Of a stretch of DNA of 64,000 nt, positions 1-11,573 are shown piece after piece (the stretch's first letter is position 1; each line of letters begins with the position of its first letter). Position numbers and translations under genes: made by a program. The DNA comes from Metopolophium dirhodum (Eukaryota > Arthropoda > Insecta > Hemiptera > Aphididae): the NCBI RefSeq assembly GCF_019925205.1, contig NC_083562.1:12276001-12340000 (forward strand), written 5' to 3'. The notes under the pieces are model-generated. The model had not been told where the DNA came from. It saw only the letters and a list, made by a program, of their open reading frames with translations, and did no database searches.

Positions 1-770
1 TACGCAAAATCGGTTATTGACAAAATCGATTTGGGTTTTTGGTGTAACATTAAAATAAATGAACGTATACCTAATCATGAAATTTTCAATGGTTGTTTAT
101 ATTTGCACTTTTTATACACGATAAAATTTTAATAATATTTTGTATTGTTTAGGAACATTTTCAGTTTCCAATTTTATTATTCTTTTTTTCTATGGATGTC
201 AATAAAACTATTTGTTTGGTAAAAAAGCTTGAAAATTTAATACAAGGCTCCTACTATATTGTTACAATGATATTTGAAAATTATTTAAAATCATAAGTCA
301 TAGTTTTTTTTTTTTAATAAGCATTTAAAGTTCAAATTTTGACAAAACACGGAAAAATCATGAAAATTAGCAAATTATTTTAAGTTGAAAATTCATAAAA
401 AATTTTCTTTTCAAATCTAAGGTTTGAAAAAAACCTTGTAATACTAGATTATTCATAAGTTTATCTACCTATATCAAAAAGAAAAATGTTATTTGTTGAG
501 TAAAAAAGCGTGAAAATGTAATGCAAGGCTCCTGATATATTGTTACAATAGCAGTTGAAAAATATTTAAAATACATAGGCACAATTTTTTTTATAAGCAT
601 TTAAAGTTCGAATTTTGACAAATTTTAATAATTATTTTGTAGTTAAAAATGTATAAAATGTTCAACTTTTATAGCTAAGGATTGAACATTTAAAACAAGG
701 TTCCACGTAAATAGGTAAATATATAAATTACTTTATTCACAATAATGGTTGTACTGAGAGAGGTTTATGA
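1..770 (-). repeat. Abundant dispersed repeat family A, fragment at the window edge
   Basis: Shares long blocks with 43924-44860, 54921-56198 and 58480-59592: ACGCAAAATCGGTTNTTGAC, GGTTTTTGGTGTAAC, ATGAACGTA, then T-rich blocks with AATACAAGGCTCCT and CACGTAAATAGGTAAATATA. Orientation is opposite to the copy at 54921-56198. It probably continues to the left of the window. It holds an internal tandem similarity (the GCTTGAAAATTTAATACAAG block near 228 and again near 508), as in other copies. Confidence 0.75.
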
Positions 771-3250
771 TAAAAAACCTATCTTTTTTTAGTTGGATGG
801 CGGTGGGGTAGGGATAAATGTTTCAATCACTCGCCATAAACCTGATCAAATCACGCCACTGACGTAGATTTCAAATGTTACGTGGGCGTAATATCCTACG
901 TTAAATACAATTATAGTGTTAAGTTCACGTATAGGTATGTCTTGTATGAATTGTTGCTGTTCGATTTGGAAAAAATAAATGAATGATTATATAATATACC
1001 CACCTTCTTATATTTTTGCTATCAGTGGCGGATTTAGGTTTTTATTTCAGTGATTTCTATATTATGCTATACAGTAACGCTCCTTAGGTACTTATTATGA
1101 ACGACTGTGGGGTAAAAACAATTTTTACCTATTCTGTGGTACTGTGGTAATACAATCTACAAATTAATACGTTTACTTATACGTGATAGCTAATAGGTAT
1201 AGGTAATTGATATCTAAGCAATTTATCATAAAAAAAGTTCAATATGCAGGGTGGATTTACAGGGGGGGGGTCCAGGCCCCTCCCTAAACATTGATATATA
1301 CATATATAATTGATTAATTTTATAAAAATAAAAATAAGCCAGTGGGTGCTTCAGATCCCAAACATCACTCCCCTCTAAATCCGCCACTTTTTGCTCCTAG
1401 GAATGGAAGTGTGAAACGTACGTACTACATACCTATATTGTATAAATATATATTATACAACATAGATATCTATACTAAATGCTAGTACAGACTTACACTG
1501 TACAGTAATTACTAATTAGTAGTAAATTAATAACTAATGGGGAATGGCTAATAAATAATAATTATTTAATATTTACTATTTAGTCAATAATAATTATCAT
1601 AAGCAAATAATCGTATTTTATGCTTTGTTCTCGTGTAGTGTCCAAAGAATCGTCGCATATAGGTACCAACTTTTAAATCCTAAATCATGCGTCTCACGTC
1701 TTTAGTGCCGCGATCTCTTGTTCCATCGATTGTAAGTAAAACGTGTCTCTTTAAAGACCCGTATAAAACATACGATTATGTTAATTTAATATAAGAAAAA
1801 AAAACCTAATATATCCTGTTTCCTTTTCACGATTCCTGAGTAGGAGTGCTACCGTGGTAATTATACCGGATGCAATAAAATGAGCTTATTATTCCCGTAT
1901 AACAATAGATCTCTAATTTTCTTATAGGTTGTCCGGGTTTCCTAATCGATTTGCCACGATTTAGCCACCTGCAGCACGGGTCGTTGATCTAAATGATGAC
2001 AACATAATATATTATATTATATTCAAACTATATCCATCGTTTAACGTGTATAGTTATCAGGAAACAGAAAGGAAACGAATTAATGAATAGCACTTTAAAT
2101 TAGTGTAACGTACGTGGCCGGTGATAGAGGGGTGCATTGTGGGGGGAGGGTGACACCAACCCCTTAAAATCGGTAACTAGATTGTCAAGTTGGCAATTTA
2201 AAGATTTTATTCCAAGTCAGCAACCATAATAATTTCTACGTTTTTTTTAAAATTGTTTTATTATTATTGCTGTATAGGTATGGTATATGATTCTCGTAGT
2301 ATTACTAAATCTATTATCATTAGTTATAAATATTATAATATTATAATATGTATTAATATATTATGTACTATCATAATTGTGTAAACGAAGTAAAACATAA
2401 CAAGGAACATAACAAGGAATATAAATCAGCATTCGGCGTATAGAGAATTTTATTACACAATGCTTTGGCCAAGTTCGGTCGGCATGCGCCATTCTCCCGT
2501 GATTGAGCATTTTGCATTTTATGTTTATATATTTGGCATTTTCTATACAATATAAAATTTTCAAAATATTTTGTCTCACGTTGAGCTATTTATAGGCATA
2601 TGCAATTTTCGCTCGGTTAAAAAACTTGAAAATGAAATAATAGTATTGTACTATAGAGAACAATCAACCATAAAATTGTTGCTAAAAAACGAAAATCCTA
2701 TTAGATACTGATACCAGTTTTAGGGGAAATCTTCGATCAAAACAGTTATTTATATATGTTAATACATCCAAGAAACGCATCTATTATACATTAATTGTAA
2801 TTTATATTTACATTAATAACTATTAACCTAAGAATAACGATGATCTTGGTTTTTAGAACAAAGCTCACCGAATTAAAATATACCGCCAAATGTCAATCAA
2901 AGTATTATAGGCGGTTTGTATACTTTGTATTCAACACTTCAACAGAATGCGTTGTTATACGGCGTAACGCATAGGCAATATAGGTACATCGCTGTAGGGT
3001 TTTCATGAATTAATGCTGCATTTATAGTTTTGTGTTATAATATGTACTATTATAATCAGTAGAAATATGGTTTATACATTTTTTTACAAATATATTTAAA
3101 AAAAAAAAAAACAATTTAGAATATAAGATCAAATACTTATGAATACAATTAAAATGATTACTTGTATGATTTCGAATCATGATTTACTTTCTTAATTCTG
3201 GAATTATTTTTGATGTAGGTAAACACTGGTACTAATCTTATCGATGTTTG
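771..3250. other. Intergenic DNA apart from one MITE and a small family A fragment
   Basis: AT-rich, with no supportable gene. Besides the MITE at 1023-1388, a fragment of repeat family A lies at about 2510-2665 (reverse orientation: GGCATTTTCTATACAATATA, then AAAATATTTTGTCTCACG, then GAGCTATTTATAGGCAT). The remaining short frames have no ATG context or composition to recommend them. Confidence 0.5.
1023..1388. mobile_element. MITE-like element with AGTGGCGGATTTAG terminal inverted repeats
   Basis: The left end reads AGTGGCGGATTTAGG from 1024 and the right end CTAAATCCGCCACT to 1388, an inverted pair of about 14 bases. CAGTGGCG-type ends are typical of hAT-like MITEs. Inside is a second, similar GGTGGATTTACAGGGG block at 1250-1273 with a nine-base G run, which suggests nesting or internal duplication. 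It has no coding capacity. I found no clean target duplication by eye. Confidence 0.55.
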
Positions 3251-3299
3251 ATTTAGTTGTCTTTCAAGCATTCGTAGTTTCTGTCTCTAGTTTTTGTGT

Positions 3300-3500
3300 T
3301 TACATGAAAATTATTTCTCGAATTAAGGGGATTCGATACCATGATTTTCTGTTTTTGTCTAACACACGCGCGACATAGTATTTTAGACGTGTTTTTTACC
3401 AAACATTCCAATTGATCTATTGAAGCGATAAGAAATCTGAAAATAGATTTGAATTTGTCGTCAAGTCTACTTGAAATCAATTTTTCCACATGTTTGATAT
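3300..3500 (-). pseudogene. Left arm of an inverted pair of related open fragments
   Basis: On the minus strand this stays open and reads ISSRLDDKFKSIFRFLIASI, then DQLECLVKN, then CRACVRQKQKIMVSNPL. The plus-strand fragment at 3598-3813 reads ISSRLDNKFKPVFRILIASL, DKLVCM, then TCVLDKNRKSLYQIPL. The two differ by about 10 bases over their best 80 (by eye). The open frame begins without an ATG. The family is unknown to me; it may be a gene fragment carried by a repeat. Confidence 0.5.
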
Positions 3501-3597
3501 TATCCCCCAAATTCCTAATAATGTCATATTAAAAATAAGTATTTAAAAATTGTCGTATTTTAATTTTTGGAGAAGTTAAAATCAAAAATTCAAAAAT

Positions 3598-3813
3598 GTG
3601 GTAAAGTCGATTTCAAGTAGACTTGACAACAAATTCAAACCTGTTTTTAGAATTCTTATCGCTTCATTAGATAAATTGGTATGTATGGCAGGAACCAGTC
3701 TAAACCCCTATGCCACATGTGTGTTAGACAAAAATAGAAAATCACTGTATCAAATCCCCTTAAGAAGTGAAAAAATATCAACTGAAGCAAAACGGATTGC
3801 GATTGAATTATAG
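3598..3813 (+). pseudogene. Right arm of the inverted pair of related open fragments
   Basis: Open for 71 codons without an ATG at the front (it opens on GTG). It is the divergent, head-to-head partner of the minus-strand fragment at 3300-3500, with about 100 bases between them. Similarity reaches into the spacer (AAACATGTGGAAAAAT against AAAAATGTGGTAAAG). The frame ends in TAG at 3811-3813. No known domain. It could be the remains of a transcribed gene duplicated in inverted orientation. Confidence 0.5.
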
Positions 3814-3934
3814 ATTAATTTTAACCCGTGTGAAGACGGGTATCACAGCTACCTAGTTTATTATAATTTATAACAAATAGTCACTACTCACTTGTAATAA
3901 CCATAAGAGCTGCTAATATATTAAATTAAAATAA

Positions 3935-4250
3935 AATAAAAGGTTGGCAAGGGGTGTCGCTCTACTGTACACTCTAGGTTACAAGTGGGTCACTGTAATG
4001 TCCGTAAACAGCTCAATACAAGTAACAATGTTTTCAAAATGTTAATATAAACATTCAGTCAACATTTCATGCATCTACGCCGTATTCTACGGTTATTTGT
4101 TTTAGAGTTACACAAAAACCAAAATCAATTTTGTCAAAAACCGATTTTGCGTAAAAATTCTCGTTTTTCCTAAATTTTTTTTTAGTTTTTCCCGGCGCTT
4201 TTCAAAACTACTGGAACATTTTTACTTTTGACATTAAAATTTAAAATTAA
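3935..4250 (+). repeat. Family A repeat, internally deleted copy
   Basis: Begins with the family's outer end (GTGTCGCTCTACTGTACA, GGTTACAAGTGGGTCACTG). It jumps at about 4000 straight to the GTCCGTAAACAGCTCAA block, which lies about 460 bases further in the copy at 54814. It continues through the ACCAAAAATCAATTTTGTC-like and ACCGATTTTGCGTAAAAATT blocks to about 4250. Plus orientation. Confidence 0.7.
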
Positions 4251-4995
4251 GGAGAAACTGTATTTTTTATACAAAACCAGCATTTGATATTTTGACAATA
4301 TCAATGTTGTTTTGGGTGTTACTCTTAGAGCTTAAGCTTAAACATTTTATTCAATATATCTATCGGTTATAATATGGAAGTGTCAAGTGACATTGTTACA
4401 ACTAACAACCACTTTTCGCGCCTATAGTAGTGAGCAGTGCGACGACATTCCAGCCAAACGAGTCATGTACGACGCGTAAACTTGAGAGTTTATTATGTAC
4501 ATAAGTACATTTCTCCAACCCCACTCATTTTAAATATTTAGTACTTGATTCAAATGAATTTGAATGATCGTTTTCGAAATTTGTTCAGCATCGGTTTACC
4601 AGGAAAATTCAATTTTCTAAATGAGAGAAGGCAAATTTTTTGCTTGCGAGTATTTAGCGTAAAATTTGCATTCATTTGCATAGAAAAGTTGGCAAAAAAG
4701 TTGTTTTTTGCGTGGGTGTGGCTGGACAAGCGTTCCCCCAAAGAAATGAGACTATATTGTTCAATAAGTATAAAAACTATAAAGTTATTGTATTTTATAC
4801 TAGGAGTTTGTTTTTTTGCATTTGAAATTCATCCATGTAAGTGGCGGTGAACATATAGCCATATAGAACACATGCGTACCAAAGATGTTGGTCAATAATT
4901 TAACGGCACGCAAAAATATTTCTTTTTAATGTTTACATTTTGCGTTTTATGAAAAATATTAGTTAAAAAAAACTATATTACTTATTAATAATACG
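4251..4995. other. AT-rich DNA, no gene supported
   Basis: A frame over 4545-4850 stays open for 101 codons (first ATG at 4554) but has no recognisable domain, an odd Phe/Lys-rich composition, and no paired splice signals. I treat it as chance. The stretch 4380-4480 is slightly richer in CpG. Confidence 0.4.
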
Positions 4996-4996
4996 T

Positions 4997-5371
4997 GGTT
5001 ATTCAAAATTAATCATCCGATGCTTTTAATTTGGCTCCATAGGTCACCTGATCTTATGCCATATGACTACTTCTTTTGAGGATATGTTATAGATACTGAG
5101 TACTGTGTACGTTGTACCGTGTACCACCATTACCATCGAACCCAGACGAGTTAAACAATTAGCGGAGTTAATTACAACGGATATGCATAGAATGAATTTG
5201 GGATCCAACTAGATTTTTTTCATGTGACCAATGGAAGCCACATAGTAGGTACACCATTAAATAAATTTGAAATATTGTACTTTTGTTTAATGTATCATAT
5301 ATATATTACTCTAAATCTAAAAACTAAAAAAATACAAGCATTTTATAATGGATGAATCATTTTGAATAACC
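4997..5371 (+). mobile_element. Deleted DDE (Tc1/mariner-superfamily-like) transposon with both TIRs
   Basis: Terminal inverted repeats GGTTATTCAAAATTAATCAT (from 4997) and, inverted, GGTTATTCAAAATGATTCAT (5371 backwards) bound about 375 bp. Between them one reading frame, broken by stops, gives HRSPDLMPYDYFF, then GYVID, and later DFFHVTNGSHIVGTP. These match the C-terminal motifs of many insect DDE transposases (RSPDLTPLDFFLWGYVK, then DVCRVTNGAHIEH). The N-terminal and middle parts are gone, so this is a non-autonomous relic. Confidence 0.7.
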
Positions 5372-6330
5372 TATTGTACGCATAAAGTATACACATTAGT
5401 ATAGTTACTAATTAAAAATTGTTCAAAAATTGAAACTCACTTACTCACGTAATAAACACTATAAATAATAAGTACAGATTGTATAGGATTTTATAATTAT
5501 TGTAAAATCTTCAAATAAATTTGTTTTCAATTTTTTAGCAAAGTTTCTGAAATGAAATAAACCAAAAATGTACCCTACCCTTTTCAGCCAAAACAAAAAG
5601 TTTAATAATAATTAATTCTATAAACTTTAGGTTTTTATATTATACTTATAAAAAAATATTAAAAAAATATTATAGTTGTATAAAAAATATATTTAAATAA
5701 ATAATATTAATAATAATAATTATAATAATATAAAATTGATCTCAATAATTATTAAATACTAGACCGGAGGGCTTTATTTTTTTTATTAATTAACCCGTGG
5801 CAATTTAGGCCTTTGGGTAGTTTTTAACTGTGTGGAAGGGTACTGTAGGTTTGAACACGTTTACACAGTTTGGCAGATTTTTTTAGTGGGTACCCTCTCC
5901 AGACACCGTGACTTGCCCGAAGAAAAATGTCGCCCGTGGCCAAGGTTTTGAACAGGCGTCGGTGCGCGTCACAACCGACGCCTCAGTCCGCCTGGCCACT
6001 CCGTCTCTTGGAGGGCTTTATTAAATATAATAGAAATTTGTTTAATGTGTATAATATGTTCAATAATAAAATAATATATAGTTTTGAAAATTAATTACAT
6101 GTATACATAATACATTACATTAAATACCTATGTAAAATATATAAATAAATAATAATAACAATAATTATAATATTATATGTATATAACTGTTGGCAAATTC
6201 TAACTTTTAATAATTTAAATATAATTTTATTTTTTAATATATTATATCTTTATAACCGAGTTTCCTATCCCATGATTGTAAATATAATAGGATAGGATAT
6301 CATATTGATATTATGGTAGTGTAATAATAA
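5372..6330. other. Very AT-rich intergenic DNA with a short GC-richer insert
   Basis: Mostly TAATAATA-like sequence. The stretch 5760-6015 is GC-richer (GGGTACCCTCTCCAGACACC, then GGCGTCGGTGCGCGTCACAA) with GGAGGGCTTTATT at both sides (5765 and 6010), so it may be a small insertion flanked by a direct repeat. No gene seen. Confidence 0.4.
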
Positions 6331-6339
6331 TATTATGAA

Positions 6340-6800
6340 TACGATACGGTTTGTGAGTTGTTTTGTTTATGTCGAGGACAATAATTTGCGGCGGCAGTGA
6401 CCCACACGAGAAAAACAGCTGTTGACTGGGAGGAACGCACGCGCCAGCGCGCGTGCGCATCAGTCGAACCGGTCACCCCGCGCAAAGTGCCGTCACCAAA
6501 GATCACCTCGGGCGCACGGACCGCAGTAGTGGCGCAGTTAGTCGAGTACGGGGTACTCAAATAGTCGACGGTTGGCCGCCACCAGCGACGTTATCGAATC
6601 GGTTTTTCGCGCGTGTACTCTCGATTCCGCCACCCCCGCAATTGGCTCGCATACTATAGTACGGTCATTTTATTCGATTTCCTAATCGTAAATTTTCTTC
6701 CGCTGTTTGTCTTTTCAACTTACGAAACCACGAGTGACGAGTACGAGAATCGTAGTCGTACACTTATCGGCAGGGATTAGTAGTTAATAATATTATTCAA
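6340..6800 (+). promoter_or_regulatory. CpG-rich block ending in a strong splice donor: candidate promoter and noncoding first exon
   Basis: About 320 bases (6360-6680) are dense in CpG (a palindromic GCGCGCGTGCGC near 6447, and GGTCACCCCGCGCAAAGTGC), far above the flanks. It is followed by a leader-like segment to 6800 (TTATTCAA), where GTAAGTAAAA starts at 6801. This layout resembles insect promoters with a noncoding first exon. It could belong to the LZTS-like gene 28 kb downstream or to an unannotated RNA. Short frames inside are not convincing. Confidence 0.4.
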
Positions 6801-8770
6801 GTAAGTAAAATTATGTATACGTTTGGTATTATTATTGTTGTGAATTATATTTTTCGATGTTGAACATTACAAGCTCTACATATCAGAGGAAATCTAATCG
6901 ATCCCTCAAAAATCTCTATTTTTGGTTTTCTAACGGTTTTCTTTTAGCTCTGTTCATTATCATATCGATTGACCAATCTACTATAATACTTCTACAGTAT
7001 AATACAGTATGTTAAAATGTTATGTATATCTTCTAGTAGATCTTATGTACCTACTTAATACTTATTCTAGTATAAATGTATAATATTATGGGTTACCCGA
7101 GAGAGCCACTTTTGGAAGACTAGCACGCGTGTGGTACAAGCTGGTTTCATATATTTTTACGGGGAACTGACTTGTGTTATCGAGGAAAAACGGGCACCCG
7201 CTTAAGATCCGGGTAAACGATTGTAAGCATGCCAAGACACCGGGATTTATGTGCGATTAACATTTTCTCCAATGGCAATAAAAATAATTTAAACACGTGC
7301 ATTAAATATATATATATTATTTTTAATGTACGACTACTTGAGCCTATAATAAATATTATATTTCCCTACGATCGATTATTCGAATTTAAAAGGATTTCGG
7401 TGTGTAGTACCTACGCCTGTTTTAAAATCAAATTCAATTCGGATTTATGCGTTTCTCACAAATAATTTATATTATTTTCGTTTATTAAATATTTTAGACA
7501 TATTTATCATGTTTAAAACGTTCCCTTTAACCTCCACTAAACACCCTAAAAAATAATAATCTTATATCCGACTGTTTTTAATAGTAACTTAAAATCAATG
7601 ATGAAATTATTTTTAATTTCAATATTCAATAATATAGTCAATGTCTTACTAACTTAAAATATAACATTAAGTTGAAAATTATATGATACAAATGGTCATT
7701 AATATTGACAGTCAATATTTAAATATACTTTATCCATATAAATATAAATATATAACAATATATTTCTGTAGTTAAAACAAATATTCATTAAATTTACAAA
7801 ACCTCGGAAATATCAATAAATTCTTAAGTTCATTTAAATATTTCAAAAATTCTAATTTATTATAGGTATCTATATTATATCAATCAATTTACAAATAATT
7901 TACTTTCATCATCATAAATCCATCATATTATACATCAATAGATCATGATTTATATTTTATAATTTACATTAATATGTATTGGCAATTAGAGTTGAATTAT
8001 TTGTATATGAAAGATACACACAATATTGAAACATTTTAAATGTTCTATTTAAAAATTCTCAATATTTGCTTGTTTATACATAATATACCTATGTAATTTA
8101 TATATTAATAATTTACTGTATAGTTCTACCGTATATATTATTTTTTTTCTTCCACTTCAGTAGTTACTAGTTACGTATAGGTACAGAAATGTGGATCTAA
8201 CCGAAATTCCGGAATCTAATTTACCAAATTGGAAACGAGTCGATTATAATTTCAAGATTTATGTAAAAATGAAACAATTTGAACCTTCTCGTTATTGTCA
8301 TTGATTCGAATAACTGGTTTCGAAATTTAAAACTATTAACGGTGATCGATTATGGTTAATATTCGCGGTCGGGTATAAATTGTCCAATTCTGAATTCAGA
8401 AATACGAGATGATATAGCTTGTTATAACTTACAAGTACTATTATGTAATATATTGATCTCGGCGTGTTAAATAAATAATTGTTCCGGTATTCCATCAACA
8501 GTCATCACTATGTCCGTGTTAAGCGTTGTCAGGTGATTATTTTTATTACTGTCGGACACTAATAATCGTGTATACGGCCTTAGATTAGTGATTGGTTTGG
8601 CCGATTCGGCTAGTGGATGGTTTGTGATTCGATTTTTAATAAGATGTAGAGCGGAAACTCTATGGGTATATTAATCCATTTGCGGAGAACCCACCGCTGG
8701 GTGGGTCATTGATAATGTTCTTAAGGCATGTCTAGAAACTCAATAAGATATAATTTTATTATAATAAAAT
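6801..8770. other. AT-rich noncoding DNA
   Basis: No gene, RNA gene or transposon ends recognised. The frame over 7229-7465 starts at an ATG but shows no domain. The sequence is compatible with a large first intron if the block at 6340-6800 is a first exon. Confidence 0.35.
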
Positions 8771-8772
8771 CT

Positions 8773-8830
8773 GGCGCGTGCGCGTGTGTGCGTGTGTATG
8801 TGTGTGTGTGTGTACGTGTGTGTGTGTATA
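8773..8830. repeat. (GT)n microsatellite, imperfect
   Basis: GCGTGCGCGTGTGTGCGTGT passing into TGTGTGTGTGTGTACGTGTG, about 55 bases of alternating purine-pyrimidine with CG interruptions. It creates spurious Val/Cys-rich frames. Confidence 0.9.
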
Positions 8831-9744
8831 GTTATAAAGGATTATCCCCTTGTAGATGTCCTATCAAGTGGGGGAAAGCGCGCGTGTACTGGGTCATACT
8901 TGTACTTTTGGGTGACCGGTTTTGCCGGCAACATTAACATAATGGAGAAATGAAATGAACGGAATTGTGCAGTCCCGATGGAATGACATTTGGCTGCTGA
9001 AAATACTGGTTTGCAAACGAGGCACCGGTCCTCCCCGTTTTGGAAGTCCGGCGGACACATTAACGTGTATATAACACATATAAAACGGCCGCATAAAAAA
9101 ATATGTATTTTTTTTATAAATTTGTATATTCCAGTAGGACGTCCAGTAGAAACAAACACATAAACATATACTTACAGTTTGACCTTTCGAGGTCACCGTC
9201 TTCTAATCACATAAGACACGCATCGGAGATTCGAGGGTAGTCAAGATATAGTTATTTAAAAATGTGTATTTCCGCAAAGGCTCTTATTTCTCGCTACTGT
9301 TGACATCGCAACCAATAACTTATATATGCGCCACTGTGTAAAAAACTAAAATATGACAAATATATTATTATGTCAGCTGTCAATTGTATTATAATATTAT
9401 TACGTGTTGATTGTTAAGATGGGGTTTGTAATCTGTAGTAGGTAGTAGGTACATTGACACATTGTACAATTGTCTATGTACAGGAAGAATGTTACTTGGT
9501 TTTTGGAACAGTAAACTGATTATTGTCGACCAAATATCCGTGATATATCTTGATTATTAAAATATTCTAGATTAAAACATTCGTATTATTATAATTTGAA
9601 AACCAACAATTTAACTTTAATTGCCAATATGGTATTAGGTATTCGTTCGTTTTTTAGTTTTCTGTATAGCATTGTGGTGTTTATGTGTGGATGGAATATT
9701 GTGTGGGGTGTGATGATATGTAGCCGCTGTATAGGATGTTTCCA

Positions 9745-9870
9745 GTGAACCTCGTCATTGAGTAAGTCACTGTAATGGATGTGTTAAATTTGAATTCAAT
9801 GATAAATCATTCAATCATTGTATACGAAAAATAATTCTGAGCGGAGACGGTTAGCTTATATTAATATTTC
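9745..9870 (+). repeat. Family A repeat, outer-end fragment
   Basis: CATTGAGTAAGTCACTGTAA, TGGATGTGTTAAATTTGAAT, then TTCTGAGCGGAGACGGTTAG match the outer end of the copy at 54810-54950 (CACTGTAATGGATGGTGTTA, TTCTGAGCGAAAACGGTCAG). The inner portion has decayed into AT-rich sequence. Confidence 0.65.
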
Positions 9871-11570
9871 TAAAAATAATTTATTGTATATTTATATTGT
9901 TATTACTACGTCTTATTATCAATTTAATTTTCTGTTAGTCTTAGTAACAGAAGGTAGGTGGAACTAGTTTTTACCAAAAACGAATTTCACATATCCCATT
10001 TACTACTATTATTGTTTTAGTTATTATCACTAGTTACAATTCAGTTCCGTAGAACGGTGTGGATAGGTTATAGGTTCATGGTACAAATAACTTAAAATTA
10101 ACCTTACATTTTTAAAAATTAAATTATGCATATAATATGGTAAATAATAATATACGTTATGGCAAAGAGTTTCAATTTCTTACAGATATTATTTTTTAAA
10201 TTACAATAAAATATCTAAAAATTCACAGATTGGTAAGATTGTGTAAAAAAAATTGTGCATACCAGTGTATTTCAGATATTATCAACTAGTAAATTACAAA
10301 ATTATATTAATACCTGACTTTCTAATACTTTTTTTGGTTGATTATACCTATTTACGTTCTTATATAGTAATTTATTCGATTAATTTCTGTGGATACCTAG
10401 GTACCTAACCTATGTCCTATATTCAAAAATATTAAATTGTTATTGAAAATGTTCTAATTGCTGTACACGTTTTTCATATCAATGATGAAAAATTATGTAG
10501 AACACCTCCGTCTCATTGATTACGTTTTTTTTGGATTTACATTATCCCCAGAAGGCCAAGCAGCCCACCAGTGTCGTGACTAGCCCGCGCGTTTTTAATT
10601 ATTCCTGAACTTGATCAAACACACCGACATACACGGCATCTTTGACGGGTCTAACAGCCGTTGTTGCAAAAGTAAAACTCGTTTGACGTATCTACTGTAT
10701 TATAATTCAACACGTATAGAATACTCGACATGAATAATTTTCACTCTGATAACAACATCGCGAGATATAGATAACAATACCCGTTATTATTGTCTATTTA
10801 CATGACGGTTCTTCGATCTACAGACCACAGCGCATAAAATATTATCATCATCTTATATTATTCTTTATTATAATTTATAACAGTTACACTAAACATTGAT
10901 GTTGAAATATGATTTGTTTATGAAAGAAATGTTTATGGGCTATTACATCACGACTCACGAGCTTTTATTCTCAATTTATAGTGTATATAACCTATAGGTA
11001 TATAACTCAGCATGCTGCTATTGCTATATAATATGGTTTAAATATCTTAATATGTTTTTTTTGTATTTAAAATATCCTGTTAATACCTAGTACAATTGTA
11101 TAATATATTGACCACTATATTTAACGGACACTCGTGTGTCATTTACATTATAAAGTGTGCATTCGTCCACCACAAATTATATAGACTATACAGATATTAT
11201 GCCCGATAGTTAATAAAAAACAACGTAAACATATTTATCAGGTTAGATATTTTGAAATTGTCTCCATAGAGAGGTCTAGTCTATTGGGAGGTGTCTATAA
11301 ATAAATGTCACGATGCTGATTTAATTTCAGTAGTTCAGCCGATTAAATAATATAAAACATATTTTAGATTTTAACACGTTTTTATTCTATACTTGAAAAT
11401 GAGTTTGACTTTGCGTAAAAAAATTGGTTATTTTCTGCACGCGCTTTACATATGACTCCTATAGGAGTATATATATATATGTCCACGGGACCGTATCTTT
11501 TATGACCGCGTCCATCACACTTTGATGGTGCCGTTCAAGGACTCCGGGGAACAAGTTGATTCACACACCT
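9871..11570. other. AT-rich noncoding DNA
   Basis: No supportable gene. A slightly GC-richer patch at 10545-10650 (CCCAGAAGGCCAAGCAGCCC) has no coding pattern or splice signals that I trust. Confidence 0.35.
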
Positions 11571-11573
11571 TAT

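Noticed and set aside
8728..9196. Overlapping frames on both strands around the GT microsatellite
   Set aside because: They derive from the alternating GT/GC repeat and nearby sequence; no domains, no splice logic.
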